Assembly: GCA_021785655.1 (NCBI GenBank)
Contig: JAJYET010000002.1
Span: 18,391-82,390, forward strand
Direction of reading: 5' to 3'
Length of the DNA stretch: 64,000 nucleotides
Origin: a bacterium
GTDB lineage: Bacteria; Chloroflexota; Dormibacteria; Aeolococcales; Bog-877
Position numbers and translations under genes: made by a program. Positions 33,768-42,986 of this stretch are shown piece after piece (the first letter of the stretch is position 1; the number at the start of each line of letters is the position of its first letter). Under the pieces are notes generated by a model. It was not told where the DNA came from, searched no databases, and saw nothing but the letters and a program-made list of their open reading frames with translations.

Positions 33768-34514
33768 ATGGCCAAGACCGAGAGCCCACCTCACCGGATC
33801 ACCATCCGCCGGGCCCGTCGGATCGAGGACCTGGAGCAGGTCACCGAGCTTCAGGCGCAGATCTGGGGGTCAGCAGAGGTGGCGGCGCCCAGCTCCCTCC
33901 TGAAGGCAATCTCGGAGGCCGGCGGGGTGGTCCTGCTGGCCAGGGAAGGCTCCCGCCCGGTGGGATTCGCCTTCGGCTTTCTGGGCAGGGACCGGCACGG
34001 ACGCCTCTATCACCGATCCCATGCCGCCGGAGTGCTGCCGGAGCTGCGCGACGCAGGTGTCGGAAGGTCCCTGAAGGACGCCCAGCGGCATTGGGCTCGC
34101 GCCCAGGGCCTCGACCGGATGGTCTGGACCTTCGATCCCTCGCAGCTGCGCAACGCCCACTTCAATCTGCACCGGCTGGGAGCGGTTGCCCGCCGGCATC
34201 ACCCCGACTACTACGGTCGGCGAACCGACGACCTCAACCAGGGCCGACCCACCGACCGCCTGGTGGTGGAGTGGTTCCTGAACCCGGACCAGGCGGGACG
34301 TCTGCGGGCCCGGCGGCGGCTGGGCGGGCTGGCGATTCCGGTCCCGTCAGGGCTGCTGGAGACCGATCCGCCGCCCCTTGCCGACCTCCTTCGCCTGCGC
34401 CAGCGGCTGCGCCGGGCCCTCGCCGACGGGATGGCCGTCATCGACTACGACCGGGAACGCCGCGCCTATGTGGCGGCGGAACTCCCCCCCGGGTTCCCGC
34501 CCCCGGCGGAGTGA
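33768..34514 (+). CDS. GNAT-superfamily acetyltransferase (COG3375 type)
   Basis: The 248-residue protein starts with a GNAT-like region (ITIRRARRIEDLEQVTELQAQIWG, then VGFAFGFLG). It has the segment LDRMVWTFDPSQLRNAHFNLHRLGAVARRHHPDYYG and DLNQGRPTDRLVVEWFL, which are the hallmarks of the COG3375 predicted acetyltransferases. The substrate is unknown in the family. The 3' end overlaps the convergent DUF2795-like gene by 49 bases. Confidence 0.85.
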   Translation: MAKTESPPHRITIRRARRIEDLEQVTELQAQIWGSAEVAAPSSLLKAISEAGGVVLLAREGSRPVGFAFGFLGRDRHGRLYHRSHAAGVLPELRDAGVGRSLKDAQRHWARAQGLDRMVWTFDPSQLRNAHFNLHRLGAVARRHHPDYYGRRTDDLNQGRPTDRLVVEWFLNPDQAGRLRARRRLGGLAIPVPSGLLETDPPPLADLLRLRQRLRRALADGMAVIDYDRERRAYVAAELPPGFPPPAE

Positions 34515-34852
34515 CGCCGGGCCAGCTCCAGCTCACAGATCACATCCATCTCCCCACCGTAGTCGCCCTGGGGGAGCGCCTCCAGGTCGGCCGCCAGCTG
34601 CGGCGATGATCGGAGCCAGGGGCGCGCCGCGTCCAGGACCTGCTCACGGGAGGCGGGGTAGGCGACCCCACCCAGAGCTCTGAGCAGGGCCAGCCTGAGG
34701 TTGCCGACGGGAACGCCGCGAGGATTGGCGAATCGGGGCCCCTGGAGCCCGACCTCAACCGGAGGCTGGCCCGGAGCGCCGAGCGCCTCCCTCATCAACA
34801 GCTCCTCCAACGGCACCTTGGGAAGCAGGTCGGAGAGGTCGACGTCAGCCAC
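34466..34852 (-). CDS. DUF2795-like small protein
   Basis: From GTG at 34852 the product is 128 residues. A helical N-terminal part (LSDLLPKVPLEELLMREALG) is followed by NLRLALLRALGGVAYPASREQVLDAARPW and ALPQGDYGGEMDVICEL. This resembles the LK-GV-YPA-K-DLV-HA and LP---Y-S--DV pattern of DUF2795 proteins, whose function is unknown. The Shine-Dalgarno is weak and longer starts exist upstream. It lies downstream of the chelatase-like operon, beyond a hairpin. Confidence 0.55.
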   Translation of the reverse strand: MADVDLSDLLPKVPLEELLMREALGAPGQPPVEVGLQGPRFANPRGVPVGNLRLALLRALGGVAYPASREQVLDAARPWLRSSPQLAADLEALPQGDYGGEMDVICELELARRHSAGGGNPGGSSAAT

Positions 34853-34911
34853 CCTGGTCCACCCTCGGGGGGGCGGGGGGTCGACGCGCCCCAAACCGGC
34901 CGCGGTGGAGG

Positions 34912-34927
34912 TCCCACCGAAGTGGGA
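34912..34927 (-). terminator. UUCG-capped hairpin between chlI-like and DUF2795-like genes
   Basis: On the minus strand TCCCAC, TTCG, GTGGGA forms a six-pair stem closed by the very stable C(UUCG)G loop. There is no U-run, so it may be a weak terminator or an RNA-stabilising element for the upstream chelatase transcript. Confidence 0.35.
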
Positions 34928-35041
34928 GGACGGTCCCCGCACCGCGACCGGCAACCTCCACCGTATCCCCGGAGCCGACCGATTCACCGCCCCGCGACCT
35001 CAGTGTGACGCAGCCTGCAGCCGGTCGTGACCGGTGAGCCA

Positions 35042-36070
35042 TCAGGCCTCGCCCAGCACCCGGCTGGCTACCTCGGAGACATCGGGTGGGCGCTGGCCGG
35101 GATGGCTGCGCACGCGGTGACTCAGAACCATGGGCGCCACCTCGGCGACCTCGGCTATCCCGGCGCTCCGTCCGCCCCGGAGGGCGGCCAGCGCCTGAGC
35201 GGCCTTCCGCCCGACCAGGTCGGCGCGATGCCCGTCCACGTCGAGGGCGATGGAGAGCCGGGCGATCGCCTCCAGCACCGGCCTGCCCACCTCCACCTGG
35301 GGCAGGAGGGCCATCGCCTCGGCGATCTGCACCCGAAGACGCTCCTCGGCATCCGCCCAGGACGCCTGGAAACCCTCGGGGTCCTCCTCGAAGGCCTCCC
35401 GGCGCAGGACGATCTCCACCCGCTCGGACAGGTCGGAGATGCCCTCCACGTCGACGCAGAGCCCGAAGCGGTCCAGCAGCTGCGGTCGCAGGTCCCCCTC
35501 CTCGGGGTTCATGGTTCCCACCAGGATGAAACGTGCCGGATGCCAGACGGAGATGCCCTCGCGCTCCACCACGTTGACCCCCATCGCCGCCGCGTCCAGG
35601 AGGACGTCGACGATGTGGTCGTCGAGAAGGTTCACCTCGTCGACGTAGAGGATCTGGCGGTTGGCCTCGGCCAGCACCCCCGGCTGAAACCGGCGCTGGC
35701 CCGACTGGATGGCCGCCTCCAGGTCGATGCTCCCCACCACCCGATCCTCGGAGGCGTTGATGGGAAGTTCCACCACCCGCATCCGCCTGGGCTCCGCGAC
35801 CAGCTCCTCTCCGTCCGCCCGGCGCTGCTGGCACTCCAGGCACAGACGCTCTGAGAGCGGGTCACAGCCGTACCGACACCCCCGGATGACCTGGATCTCC
35901 GGGAGGAGCCGAGCCAGCGCCCGGACCGCCGTGGATTTGGCCGTCCCCTTCTGGCCCCGGATCAGAACCCCGCCGATGCTGGGGTTGACGGCGTTCAACT
36001 CCAACGCCAGGCGCATCCGGGTCTGGCCCACAAGGGCGGTGAAGGGGTAGACGCTCCGCGGCTCGCTCAC
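35042..36070 (-). CDS. Chelatase ATPase subunit I-like AAA+ protein (ChlI/BchI family)
   Basis: The 342-residue protein is an AAA+ motor of the magnesium/cobalt chelatase type. It has Walker [12 protein letters not shown] near 39, the insertion [23 protein letters not shown], Walker [24 protein letters not shown], sensor 1 [21 protein letters not shown] and sensor 2 in [17 protein letters not shown]. Four cysteines ([17 protein letters not shown]) follow Walker A. It probably forms a ring with the ChlD-like protein encoded 48 bases upstream. No large catalytic subunit (ChlH/CobN) is in the window, so the metal and substrate are not known. Confidence 0.88.
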   Translation of the reverse strand: MSEPRSVYPFTALVGQTRMRLALELNAVNPSIGGVLIRGQKGTAKSTAVRALARLLPEIQVIRGCRYGCDPLSERLCLECQQRRADGEELVAEPRRMRVVELPINASEDRVVGSIDLEAAIQSGQRRFQPGVLAEANRQILYVDEVNLLDDHIVDVLLDAAAMGVNVVEREGISVWHPARFILVGTMNPEEGDLRPQLLDRFGLCVDVEGISDLSERVEIVLRREAFEEDPEGFQASWADAEERLRVQIAEAMALLPQVEVGRPVLEAIARLSIALDVDGHRADLVGRKAAQALAALRGGRSAGIAEVAEVAPMVLSHRVRSHPGQRPPDVSEVASRVLGEA

Positions 36071-36118
36071 CTCTCGATTGTCGCAGAGGTGCCGCCCCCC
36101 TCCCGAGCGGCGTCCCGG

Positions 36119-38203
36119 TCAGGCGCCCCGGCGGAGGGCTTCGGCCACCGGCCGGAGGATCCCCTGCTCGGTGACGTCGAAGAGGGCGAAGTACTCCCCT
36201 CCCAGCCGGCGGCTGAGGTCCGCACAGGCGTTGAAGTGGTATCCGGCCAGCAGCGGACTCCCGGCCGTCTGGTTGGGGGGAGGGTGGTCGCGAGAGGTGT
36301 CGATGACCACGGTGTGGATCCGCGCCCGCTGGATCTCGGCGGCGGCGGCCTGCGCCTCGCGCAGCGGCTCGTCCCCCCGAAGGCTGATGTTCCCCCGGCC
36401 GTCGCTGATCAGCACCAGGAGCGGCAGCACCTCCTGGTCGCGGCGCCGCTCCGCCTGGATCAGGTCGAGGGCCGCCACCAGGCCGTGGGTGAGGGGAGTC
36501 GTCCCCCCCACAGCCAGCCGGCTCAGCTGGCGCTCGGCGAGGTCCACGCTCGAGGTGGGCCGGAGCACGACTCGGGCGCTGCGGCCAGCGAAGGAGACCA
36601 TCGCCACCCGGTCCCGGCGGACATACGCCTCCCGGAGGAGGGCCAGGATGGCGCTGCGGGTGGCGTCCATCCTCTGCTCGGCGTCCATGCTGGCCGAGGC
36701 GTCGACGAGGAACACGATCAGGTTGCCGATCCGCCGCTGGCGGACCTTCTGGCGGAGGTCCTGCCGCTCGAGCTGGATCGCTTTCCCGTCGGCGGTAGGG
36801 GCCGCGCTGCGGCGCTCAACCTGGTGGGGAGCGGCAGCCCTCAGGGTGGCGTCCAGAGCCAGGTCGGTGGTCTTCTCCTGCCAGCGGGAGCTCACGTACC
36901 GGCCCCGGCGGTCCTGCGAGGTGGTGCGGCTGCGCCGGCCACTGCCGCGGCGCCGACGGCGCTCATGGGGCAGCTGCAATCGTCCCGCCTCATAGCGTTC
37001 CTCCAGCTCCACGCTGGCCGCGGGCGGCGCCGGCATCGGTCCCGCCCGGCCCGACGCGGCCTCGCCGGCCGGGCCCGGGGAGCTGGACTGACTTCCCTCG
37101 CCCGTCTCCCCTCCACCCTCCTCTCCGCCTTCCCCGCCTTCCGAAGGCCCAGGCTCGCCGCCCGGGCCCGGGGCGTCGGCCCCCTGGTCCCTTGCGCCCT
37201 CCGCCACCGGCGGCACCCAGCTGCCGGCCACCCTCCGGCGGTGCACCAGGGCCAGCTCGGAGACCTCCATCAGGTCCTGGAGGCCCGCCGGGCGCACCGC
37301 CCCGGAGGGCCCGGGCCGCAGCGCGGCCAGCGCGCGGGACGCCCTCACCATCACCAGGTCGGCACGGTGCCCGACCACCTGCTGATCCACGGCCATCCGG
37401 GCAGCGGCCCGGATCAGATTGCGGGGCAGTTCCACTTCGGGGAGTCGGCGGCGCGCCTCCGCCAGCCGGAAGCGCAGCCCCTCGTCGCCGCTGGCGGGCC
37501 CTGCCAGGTCCAGATCCGACTCCATCACCCGGACCCTCTGCTCGGGGTCCCGGAGCCCTACGACGTCAACGCAGAGCCCGAAGCGGTCCAGCAGCTGGGG
37601 GCGCAGCTCCCCCTCCTCGGGGTTCATGGTCCCAATCAGGATGAAGTGGGAGGGATGGCTGGCGGAGACACCCTCCCGCTCCACGAAGTTGCGCCCGCTG
37701 GCGGCGGCGTCCAGGAGAACGTCGACCAGGTGGTGGTCGAGAAGGTTGACCTCGTCCACGTAGAGGACCTGGCCGTTGGCCTCAGCGAGGACGCCGGGCT
37801 GGAACTTCACCTCTCCGGAGCTGAGCGCGAACTCCAGGTCAATTGAGCCCACGACCCGGTCCTCGGTGGCTCCCAGGGGCAGCTCCACCATCCCCGTGGG
37901 GACCATCTCGAGAGGCAATTGGCGCCCCCCCTCGGACCGCTTCCGGCACTCATCGCAGAGGTCCCCAGCGGAGGGCCGGCAGTGAAAGCGGCATCCGACC
38001 ACCACCTCGCGCGGCGGCAGCACCGCCGCCAGGGCGCGCGCCAGCGTGGACTTGGCGGTGCCCCGCTCGCCCCGGATCAGGACCCCGCCGATCAGCGGGT
38101 CCACCGCCGCCAGCAGCAGCGCGAGCTTCATGCGGTCCTGCCCGACCACCTGGAGGAAGCCCGGTCCCCGGCGGGGCGCCAGGTCGACTTTGGGAAGGCT
38201 CAA
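36119..38203 (-). CDS. Chelatase subunit D-like AAA+/VWA protein
   Basis: From TTG at 38203, which overlaps the upstream stop (TTGA), the product is 694 residues. It has an N-terminal AAA+ domain with a complete Walker A (GERGTAKST), [14 protein letters not shown] Walker B ([13 protein letters not shown]) and arginine finger region. An acidic, glycine- and proline-rich linker follows at about 340-420, then a C-terminal VWA domain with MIDAS residues DASASM, GGTTPLTHG and LISDGRGN. ChlD of photosynthetic bacteria often has a degenerate ATPase, whereas here it looks active, as in the actinobacterial cobaltochelatase-like subunits. It pairs with the ChlI-like gene downstream. Confidence 0.88.
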   Translation of the reverse strand: MSLPKVDLAPRRGPGFLQVVGQDRMKLALLLAAVDPLIGGVLIRGERGTAKSTLARALAAVLPPREVVVGCRFHCRPSAGDLCDECRKRSEGGRQLPLEMVPTGMVELPLGATEDRVVGSIDLEFALSSGEVKFQPGVLAEANGQVLYVDEVNLLDHHLVDVLLDAAASGRNFVEREGVSASHPSHFILIGTMNPEEGELRPQLLDRFGLCVDVVGLRDPEQRVRVMESDLDLAGPASGDEGLRFRLAEARRRLPEVELPRNLIRAAARMAVDQQVVGHRADLVMVRASRALAALRPGPSGAVRPAGLQDLMEVSELALVHRRRVAGSWVPPVAEGARDQGADAPGPGGEPGPSEGGEGGEEGGGETGEGSQSSSPGPAGEAASGRAGPMPAPPAASVELEERYEAGRLQLPHERRRRRGSGRRSRTTSQDRRGRYVSSRWQEKTTDLALDATLRAAAPHQVERRSAAPTADGKAIQLERQDLRQKVRQRRIGNLIVFLVDASASMDAEQRMDATRSAILALLREAYVRRDRVAMVSFAGRSARVVLRPTSSVDLAERQLSRLAVGGTTPLTHGLVAALDLIQAERRRDQEVLPLLVLISDGRGNISLRGDEPLREAQAAAAEIQRARIHTVVIDTSRDHPPPNQTAGSPLLAGYHFNACADLSRRLGGEYFALFDVTEQGILRPVAEALRRGA

Positions 38204-38625
38204 GCGGGGTCGGGCCCGGTGGCGGTGAGACGCCGCCGCCACTCCGAAGGCAGGGCCACGGTCACGGCTCGGTCCGGCCATCCCACCTCGAGCTCTCCGG
38301 GGGGAGTGTCGGCAAGGGGGGCCAAAAGCAGGGCCACGGCGTTTCCACCTTCTTCCCATCCAGCTCCGGCCACCACCCGGAAGTGCGAGTCGGAGGAGGG
38401 GTATCCGATACGGGGAGGTGGGGCCGGGGGGAGCCCGGCCTCCCGCACTAGGAGGAGCTGGCAAGTGGGGCCCGCCTCGAGGTCCGCCGGCATCCCGGCC
38501 GCCCCCTCCGGCCCCTCGGTGCTCGGGCAGGGCAGCAGCTCGTGCCCTGACCCCAGGGCGAGTGGCTCCTCTCCCAGCTGCTCCATGTCGATATCGTAGA
38601 TGCGCTGAGGTGAGGCGCGGAGCAC
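38200..38625 (-). CDS. Unknown protein, first gene of the chelatase-like operon
   Basis: Up to 141 residues from GTG at 38625, or 128 from the ATG at 38586. The sequence has alternating short hydrophobic strands (FRVVAGAGWEEGGNAVALLLAPL, LEVGWPDRAVTVALPSEW) that suggest a small beta fold, but no family is recognised. Its stop overlaps the ChlD-like start, so it is translated in step with the chelatase subunits and may be an accessory protein. It is divergent from npdG, 11 bases away. Confidence 0.6.
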   Translation of the reverse strand: MLRASPQRIYDIDMEQLGEEPLALGSGHELLPCPSTEGPEGAAGMPADLEAGPTCQLLLVREAGLPPAPPPRIGYPSSDSHFRVVAGAGWEEGGNAVALLLAPLADTPPGELEVGWPDRAVTVALPSEWRRRLTATGPDPA

Positions 38626-38636
38626 GAGGAGCAGAG

Positions 38637-39293
38637 GTGGGAGAGCCGATCGGCATCATCGGAGGAACGGGTCCCTTGGGGACTGGCCTCGCCCTGCGCT
38701 TGGCGGCAGCCGGGCTGAAAGTGCAGGTGGGCTCCAGAGACTCGGCGCGAGCCGGGGGGGTTGCCGGAAGGCTGAACTCACGGCTGGACGGCACGGGCGC
38801 TGAGGTCAGTGGCGGCCCGAACCACGAGGTGGCAGCCCTCGCGCTGGTGGTGGTCGCCCTCCCCTACGAAGCGGTGCGGACGACCATCCCGGGACTGGCC
38901 GGCAAGCTGGCCGGCAAGGTCGTCGTCTCCACGGCGGTGCCGATGTCATTCGCCTCCCGCGGGCCTGAGCCGCTGCACCCTGAAGCCGGCTCGGCGGCCG
39001 AGGAGCTGGCGGAGCTCTGCCCCGAGTCCCGGGTGGTGGGGGCCTTCCAAACGGTGGCGGCGGGGCAGCTCCTGGACCTTGGGCTGCTGCTCGACGAGGA
39101 CGTGCTGGTGGGTGGGGACGACCGGGAGGCGAGAAGGGAGGTGGCGGAGCTGGTTCAGCGAATCGCGGGGCTCCGGGCCGTGGAGTCAGGTCCGCTGACC
39201 ACCTGCCGATACGCGGAGGGGCTCACGCCCTTGCTTCTGAGGCTGAACCGCTTGCACCACGCCCAGACCGGCATCCGCATCACCGGGCTCTAG
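38637..39293 (+). CDS. npdG: F420-dependent NADP reductase (Fno/NpdG)
   Basis: The enzyme shuttles hydride between coenzyme F420 and NADP. IGIIGGTGPLGTGLALRLAAAG at the start is the Rossmann glycine motif, and VQVGSRDSARA supplies the NADP 2'-phosphate-binding S and R. AALALVVVALPYEAV, FQTVAA and the C-terminal LTPLLLRLNRLH fit the 218-residue family. GTG at 38637 follows GAGGAG. The presence of this gene implies F420 use by the host. Confidence 0.85.
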   Translation: MGEPIGIIGGTGPLGTGLALRLAAAGLKVQVGSRDSARAGGVAGRLNSRLDGTGAEVSGGPNHEVAALALVVVALPYEAVRTTIPGLAGKLAGKVVVSTAVPMSFASRGPEPLHPEAGSAAEELAELCPESRVVGAFQTVAAGQLLDLGLLLDEDVLVGGDDREARREVAELVQRIAGLRAVESGPLTTCRYAEGLTPLLLRLNRLHHAQTGIRITGL

Positions 39294-39314
39294 CGGGGGC
39301 AGGCGCACCGGGCG

Positions 39315-40685
39315 TCAGATGTGAATCGCGGCCCCGTCGGCGGCGAGCACCGCCTCCTTGAGGCTCTCGCTGAGGGTGGGGTGGGCGTGAACCAGCGCCT
39401 CGAATTGGTCGGGCCGGACGCCGGACCACCCGGCCATCACCATCTCGGGCAGAAGCTCGGTAACCTCCGGCCCCACCGCGTGGGTGCCGATGAGCCGTCC
39501 GGTCGCCGCGTCGAACACGGTCTTGACGAAGCCCCCGGTCTCCCCCATGGCGATGGCCTTCCCGCTGGCCGTGAAGGGGAACTTGCCCACCCGCACCTGG
39601 AGTCCGCGGGCCTTCGCCTGCTCCTCGGTGAGGCCCAGCGAGGCCACCTGGGGCTGGCAGTAGGTGCAACGGGGTACCAGATCCACATCGAGGGGCGCGA
39701 CCTCCCGGCCGGCTGCGGTCTCCACCGCTATCACCCCCTCCGCGCTGGCCGCGTGGGCCAGCAGGGGGGGGCCAGTCACGTCGCCGATGGCGTACACCCC
39801 GGACACGTTGGTCCGCTGATGCGGGTCGACCGCGATCACCCCCTCCCGCACCTGGACCCCGAGCTCCTCCAGGCCGATCTCCTCGAGGTTGGCCCGCACG
39901 CCGGTCGCGGTCAGCACCATCTCAGCCTCGAGCAGCTCCCCCGACTCCAGGTGCAGGCGCATCCCCTCGGCCGAGCGCTCCGCCCGCTGGATCAGGGCGC
40001 CGGCCCGGACCTCGATGCCACGGCGCTGGAACTGGCGGTTCACCTCGCGCGAAACCTCGGCGTCCTCTTGGGGGAGGATCCGGTCCAGCGCCTCGACCAC
40101 GGTCACCCGCACCCCGTAGGTGGAGTACACGTCGGCGAACTCCGCGCCGATGGCACCTCCCCCCACGATCACGCAGGAGGCCGGGAGCCGGCGGAGCTCC
40201 AGAGCCTGGCGGTAGGTGAAGACGGTGCGGCCGTCCGGGTCCAGCCCCGGGAGAACCTTGGGGCGCGCCCCGGTGGCGATGATGATCTGGGTGGCGGCGA
40301 CGGTCTGCCCGGAGGGCTCGACGCGGATGGTCTGCTCAGAGACCAGCCGACCCCGGCCCCGGACCACCTCGACCCCGTTTTTTTTCATCAGGAAGGCCAC
40401 CCCTCCCACCAGCTTGGAGACCACCTCACGGCTCCTGGTGATCGCCGCGTCGAAGTCGGGGGCGACCTCGCCGGTGGAGATACCGAACCGATCGGCCTCC
40501 CGGACCAGCCGCAGCACCTCGGCATTGCGCAGAAGCGCCTTGGAGGGAATGCAACCCCAGTTGAGGCAGATGCCACCCAGGGTCTCCTCCTGCTCCACCA
40601 GGGCCACGCTCATGCCCAACTGGGCGGCCCGGATCGCAGCCACGTATCCCCCCGGCCCGGATCCCAAGATGGCCAGGTCCTTCAT
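39315..40685 (-). CDS. lpdA: Dihydrolipoamide dehydrogenase (E3)
   Basis: The 456-residue flavoprotein reoxidises lipoamide with NAD+. It has the FAD motif AILGSGPGGYVAAIRAAQLG, the redox disulfide GGICLNWGCIPSK (C near 39 and 44; the usual GGTC-LNVGC is changed to GGIC-LNWGC), the NAD motif CVIVGGGAIGAEFADVYS, YAIGDVTGPPLLAHAAS, and the catalytic HAHPTLSE near the C terminus. It is the last gene of the pdhA-pdhB-pdhC-lpdA unit; ATG follows GGAGGAG. Confidence 0.96.
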   Translation of the reverse strand: MKDLAILGSGPGGYVAAIRAAQLGMSVALVEQEETLGGICLNWGCIPSKALLRNAEVLRLVREADRFGISTGEVAPDFDAAITRSREVVSKLVGGVAFLMKKNGVEVVRGRGRLVSEQTIRVEPSGQTVAATQIIIATGARPKVLPGLDPDGRTVFTYRQALELRRLPASCVIVGGGAIGAEFADVYSTYGVRVTVVEALDRILPQEDAEVSREVNRQFQRRGIEVRAGALIQRAERSAEGMRLHLESGELLEAEMVLTATGVRANLEEIGLEELGVQVREGVIAVDPHQRTNVSGVYAIGDVTGPPLLAHAASAEGVIAVETAAGREVAPLDVDLVPRCTYCQPQVASLGLTEEQAKARGLQVRVGKFPFTASGKAIAMGETGGFVKTVFDAATGRLIGTHAVGPEVTELLPEMVMAGWSGVRPDQFEALVHAHPTLSESLKEAVLAADGAAIHI

Positions 40686-40710
40686 CGCTTCTCCTCCAGC
40701 CGGGACGGGC

Positions 40711-42012
40711 TCAGATCAGCAGCGAGGCGGGGTGCTCGAGGCACCACCGTAGGTAGCCCAGAGCCTCGGCCCCCTGGGCACCGTCGGTCACCCGGTGGTC
40801 GATGGCCAGGGTCATCTCCATGATCTGGCCGGCCACCACCTGCCCGTCCCGCACCACCGCGACCTCGCCCACCTCGCCCACCGCCAGGACGCTCCCCTGC
40901 CCCGGGGTGATGATGGCCGAGAACTGGCTGATGCCGAACATTCCCAGGTTGCTGATGGCGGTGTGCGCTCCGGCCAGCTCTTCCGGCCGCAGCTGGTTGC
41001 TCTTGGCGCGGGCGGCCAGGTCATGGGTCCGGCGGGCCAGCTCGGCGAAGGAGAGGGACTCGCAGGAGCGCAGCGTGGGGGCGACGAGCCCATCCGGCAC
41101 GGCCACCGCCAGGGCGATGTTGCTGGAGAAGAAGCGCCTCACCCCCCCACCCACGTGGGCGGAGTTGAGCTGGGGGTGGCGCTGCAGGGTGAGGGCCATG
41201 GCCCGCACCAGGAAGTCGGTGACGGAGAACCGCGGGACCCCGGGCTGCTGCAATCCGTTGAGCTCCGACCGCAGCTTCATGAGGGCTCCCACGTCCACCT
41301 TGGTCGTGAGGTAGAAGTGGGGGATGGTGCTGTTGGCCTCAGACATCCGGCGGGCGATGGCGTCGCGCATCCGGGTGGCCTTGACCGGCTCCGAGGGATC
41401 GGTGGGATCCAGTGGGGCGGCGTGACCCAGGGCGCTCGGAGCGGCGGCGACCAACCCGCCCGACCGGGCCATGGCCTCGACGTCCTCGGCGGTGACCCTC
41501 CCCTCAGGCCCGGTCCCGCGCACCTGACTCAAGGGAAGTCCCAGCTCCCGCGCTCGGCGGCGGGCCAGCGGGCTGGCCTTGACCCGTCCCGCCGGGGGCG
41601 GCTCCTCGGACACCGTGGACTCCCCGCCCAGCTGGTGGGCCCAGTCCGGGACGGGCGTCGGGTCGGGCTCACTGGAGGAGGGGGCCTCACCCTGGGCCAC
41701 GACCTCCGGAGACGGCGCCGCCTGCGCTCCCTCCCCGCCACCGGGAGCTGGCAACCCCTCCTCCAGCTCCTCACCCTCCTCGGCGATCACGGCAATGGGA
41801 GCCCCGACGGGCACCTTCCCGCCGGGACCGACCAGGATGCGGCGCAGGATGCCGCTGGCGTAGGCCTCGATGTCGATATCCGCCTTGTCGGTGGCGATGG
41901 AGGCGATGGTGTCACCGCGCTCCACCCGCGTCCCCTCCTCCACCAGCCAGCGGTTGATGGTGCCCTCGGTCATGTCGTACCCCATCTGGGGCATGGTGAC
42001 CTGATAGGCCAT
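40711..42012 (-). CDS. pdhC: Dihydrolipoamide acyltransferase (E2) of 2-oxoacid dehydrogenase
   Basis: The 433-residue protein has one lipoyl domain with the lysine in IATDKADIDIEAYASG near residue 43, a proline- and glutamate-rich linker, a peripheral-subunit-binding domain (KASPLARRRARELGLPLSQVRGTGPEGRVTAEDV at about 140-175), and the catalytic domain ending in AIDHRVTDGAQGA with the active H and D. The acyl specificity (pyruvate or branched-chain) cannot be read, but the E1 subunits resemble the alpha2-beta2 pyruvate/acetoin type. It shares a base with the pdhB stop. Confidence 0.94.
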   Translation of the reverse strand: MAYQVTMPQMGYDMTEGTINRWLVEEGTRVERGDTIASIATDKADIDIEAYASGILRRILVGPGGKVPVGAPIAVIAEEGEELEEGLPAPGGGEGAQAAPSPEVVAQGEAPSSSEPDPTPVPDWAHQLGGESTVSEEPPPAGRVKASPLARRRARELGLPLSQVRGTGPEGRVTAEDVEAMARSGGLVAAAPSALGHAAPLDPTDPSEPVKATRMRDAIARRMSEANSTIPHFYLTTKVDVGALMKLRSELNGLQQPGVPRFSVTDFLVRAMALTLQRHPQLNSAHVGGGVRRFFSSNIALAVAVPDGLVAPTLRSCESLSFAELARRTHDLAARAKSNQLRPEELAGAHTAISNLGMFGISQFSAIITPGQGSVLAVGEVGEVAVVRDGQVVAGQIMEMTLAIDHRVTDGAQGAEALGYLRWCLEHPASLLI

Positions 42013-42986
42013 CAGCTCATGCGCCTCACCGCGTCGACGATCTGCTGGCTGCCGGGAATGAGCTGCTGCTCCAACCGCCGGGAGTAGGGCAGGGGAACGT
42101 CGCGCATCGCCACGCGGGCGATGGGTGCGTCCAGGTCGTCAAAGCTCCGGTCCTGGATCTCGCTCAACAGGCTGCCGCCGAAGCCGCCGGTGCGCCAGTC
42201 CTCCCCGCAGAGCACCAGGCGGTGGGTCCGACCCACCGACCCGACCACCGTGGGGTAGTCCAGGGGCCGCAGGGTGCGCAGGTCGACCACCTCGCAGGAG
42301 ACCCCGTCCTCGCGCTCCAGCACCTCGGCCGCGTGCAGCGCCTGGAGCAGCATCCGCGAGTATCCGGCCAGGGTCACGTCGGTGCCCTCACGGACCACGG
42401 CCGCCCGGCCGATGGGGACCTCCCGGTCCACCTCCTCGGGCACCTCCCCCTTGGTGCTGTAGAGCAGGCTGTGCTCGATGAAGATCACCGGATCGGGGTC
42501 CCTGATGGCGGACAGCAGCAGCCCCTTGGCGTCCGCCGGGGTGGCCGGCATCACGACCTTGAGGCCGGGGACGGACGCGAACCACCCCTCGAAGGTCTGG
42601 GAGTGGGTCGGACCGAGCTGGCCGAAGCCGGAGACGGTGCGCACCACGAGAGGCACCGACCACTGGCCACCGAACATGTAGTGGAACTTGGCGGCACTGT
42701 TGACGATCTGGTCCAGGGCCAGAAGGGCGAAGTTGACCGTCATCAACTCGGCCACCGGCCGCAGCCCGCCCATGGCCGCCCCGATCGCGAAGCCCACGAT
42801 CCCGGCCTCGGCGATCGGAGTCTCCATCACCCGCTTGGGACCGAACTCCTCCACCAGCCCCTTGGTCACGGCGTACGAGCCCCCATAGCCGGTGATGCTC
42901 TCCCCCATCAGGATCACTCGCGAATCGCGGCGCATCTCCTCGCGCATGGCGCTGCGCACCGCCTCCCGGTAGGTGAGCTCAGCCAC
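42012..42986 (-). CDS. pdhB: 2-oxoacid (pyruvate) dehydrogenase E1 beta subunit
   Basis: The 324-residue subunit has LMGESITGYGGSYAVTKGLVEEFGPKRVMETPIAEAGIVGFAIGAAMGG, typical of E1 beta, with the E of the TPIAE motif contacting thiamine diphosphate. It also has VVRTVSGFGQLGPTHSQTFEGWFASVPGLKVVMPATPADAKGLL and a C-terminal transketolase-type domain (DLRTLRPLD). It begins with GTG directly after the pdhA stop. Confidence 0.95.
   Translation of the reverse strand: MAELTYREAVRSAMREEMRRDSRVILMGESITGYGGSYAVTKGLVEEFGPKRVMETPIAEAGIVGFAIGAAMGGLRPVAELMTVNFALLALDQIVNSAAKFHYMFGGQWSVPLVVRTVSGFGQLGPTHSQTFEGWFASVPGLKVVMPATPADAKGLLLSAIRDPDPVIFIEHSLLYSTKGEVPEEVDREVPIGRAAVVREGTDVTLAGYSRMLLQALHAAEVLEREDGVSCEVVDLRTLRPLDYPTVVGSVGRTHRLVLCGEDWRTGGFGGSLLSEIQDRSFDDLDAPIARVAMRDVPLPYSRRLEQQLIPGSQQIVDAVRRMS

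Noticed and set aside
38204..38794. Upstream extension of the ChlD-like protein
   Set aside because: It is out of frame with a better gene (38200-38625) and overlaps npdG; homology begins at the TTG.
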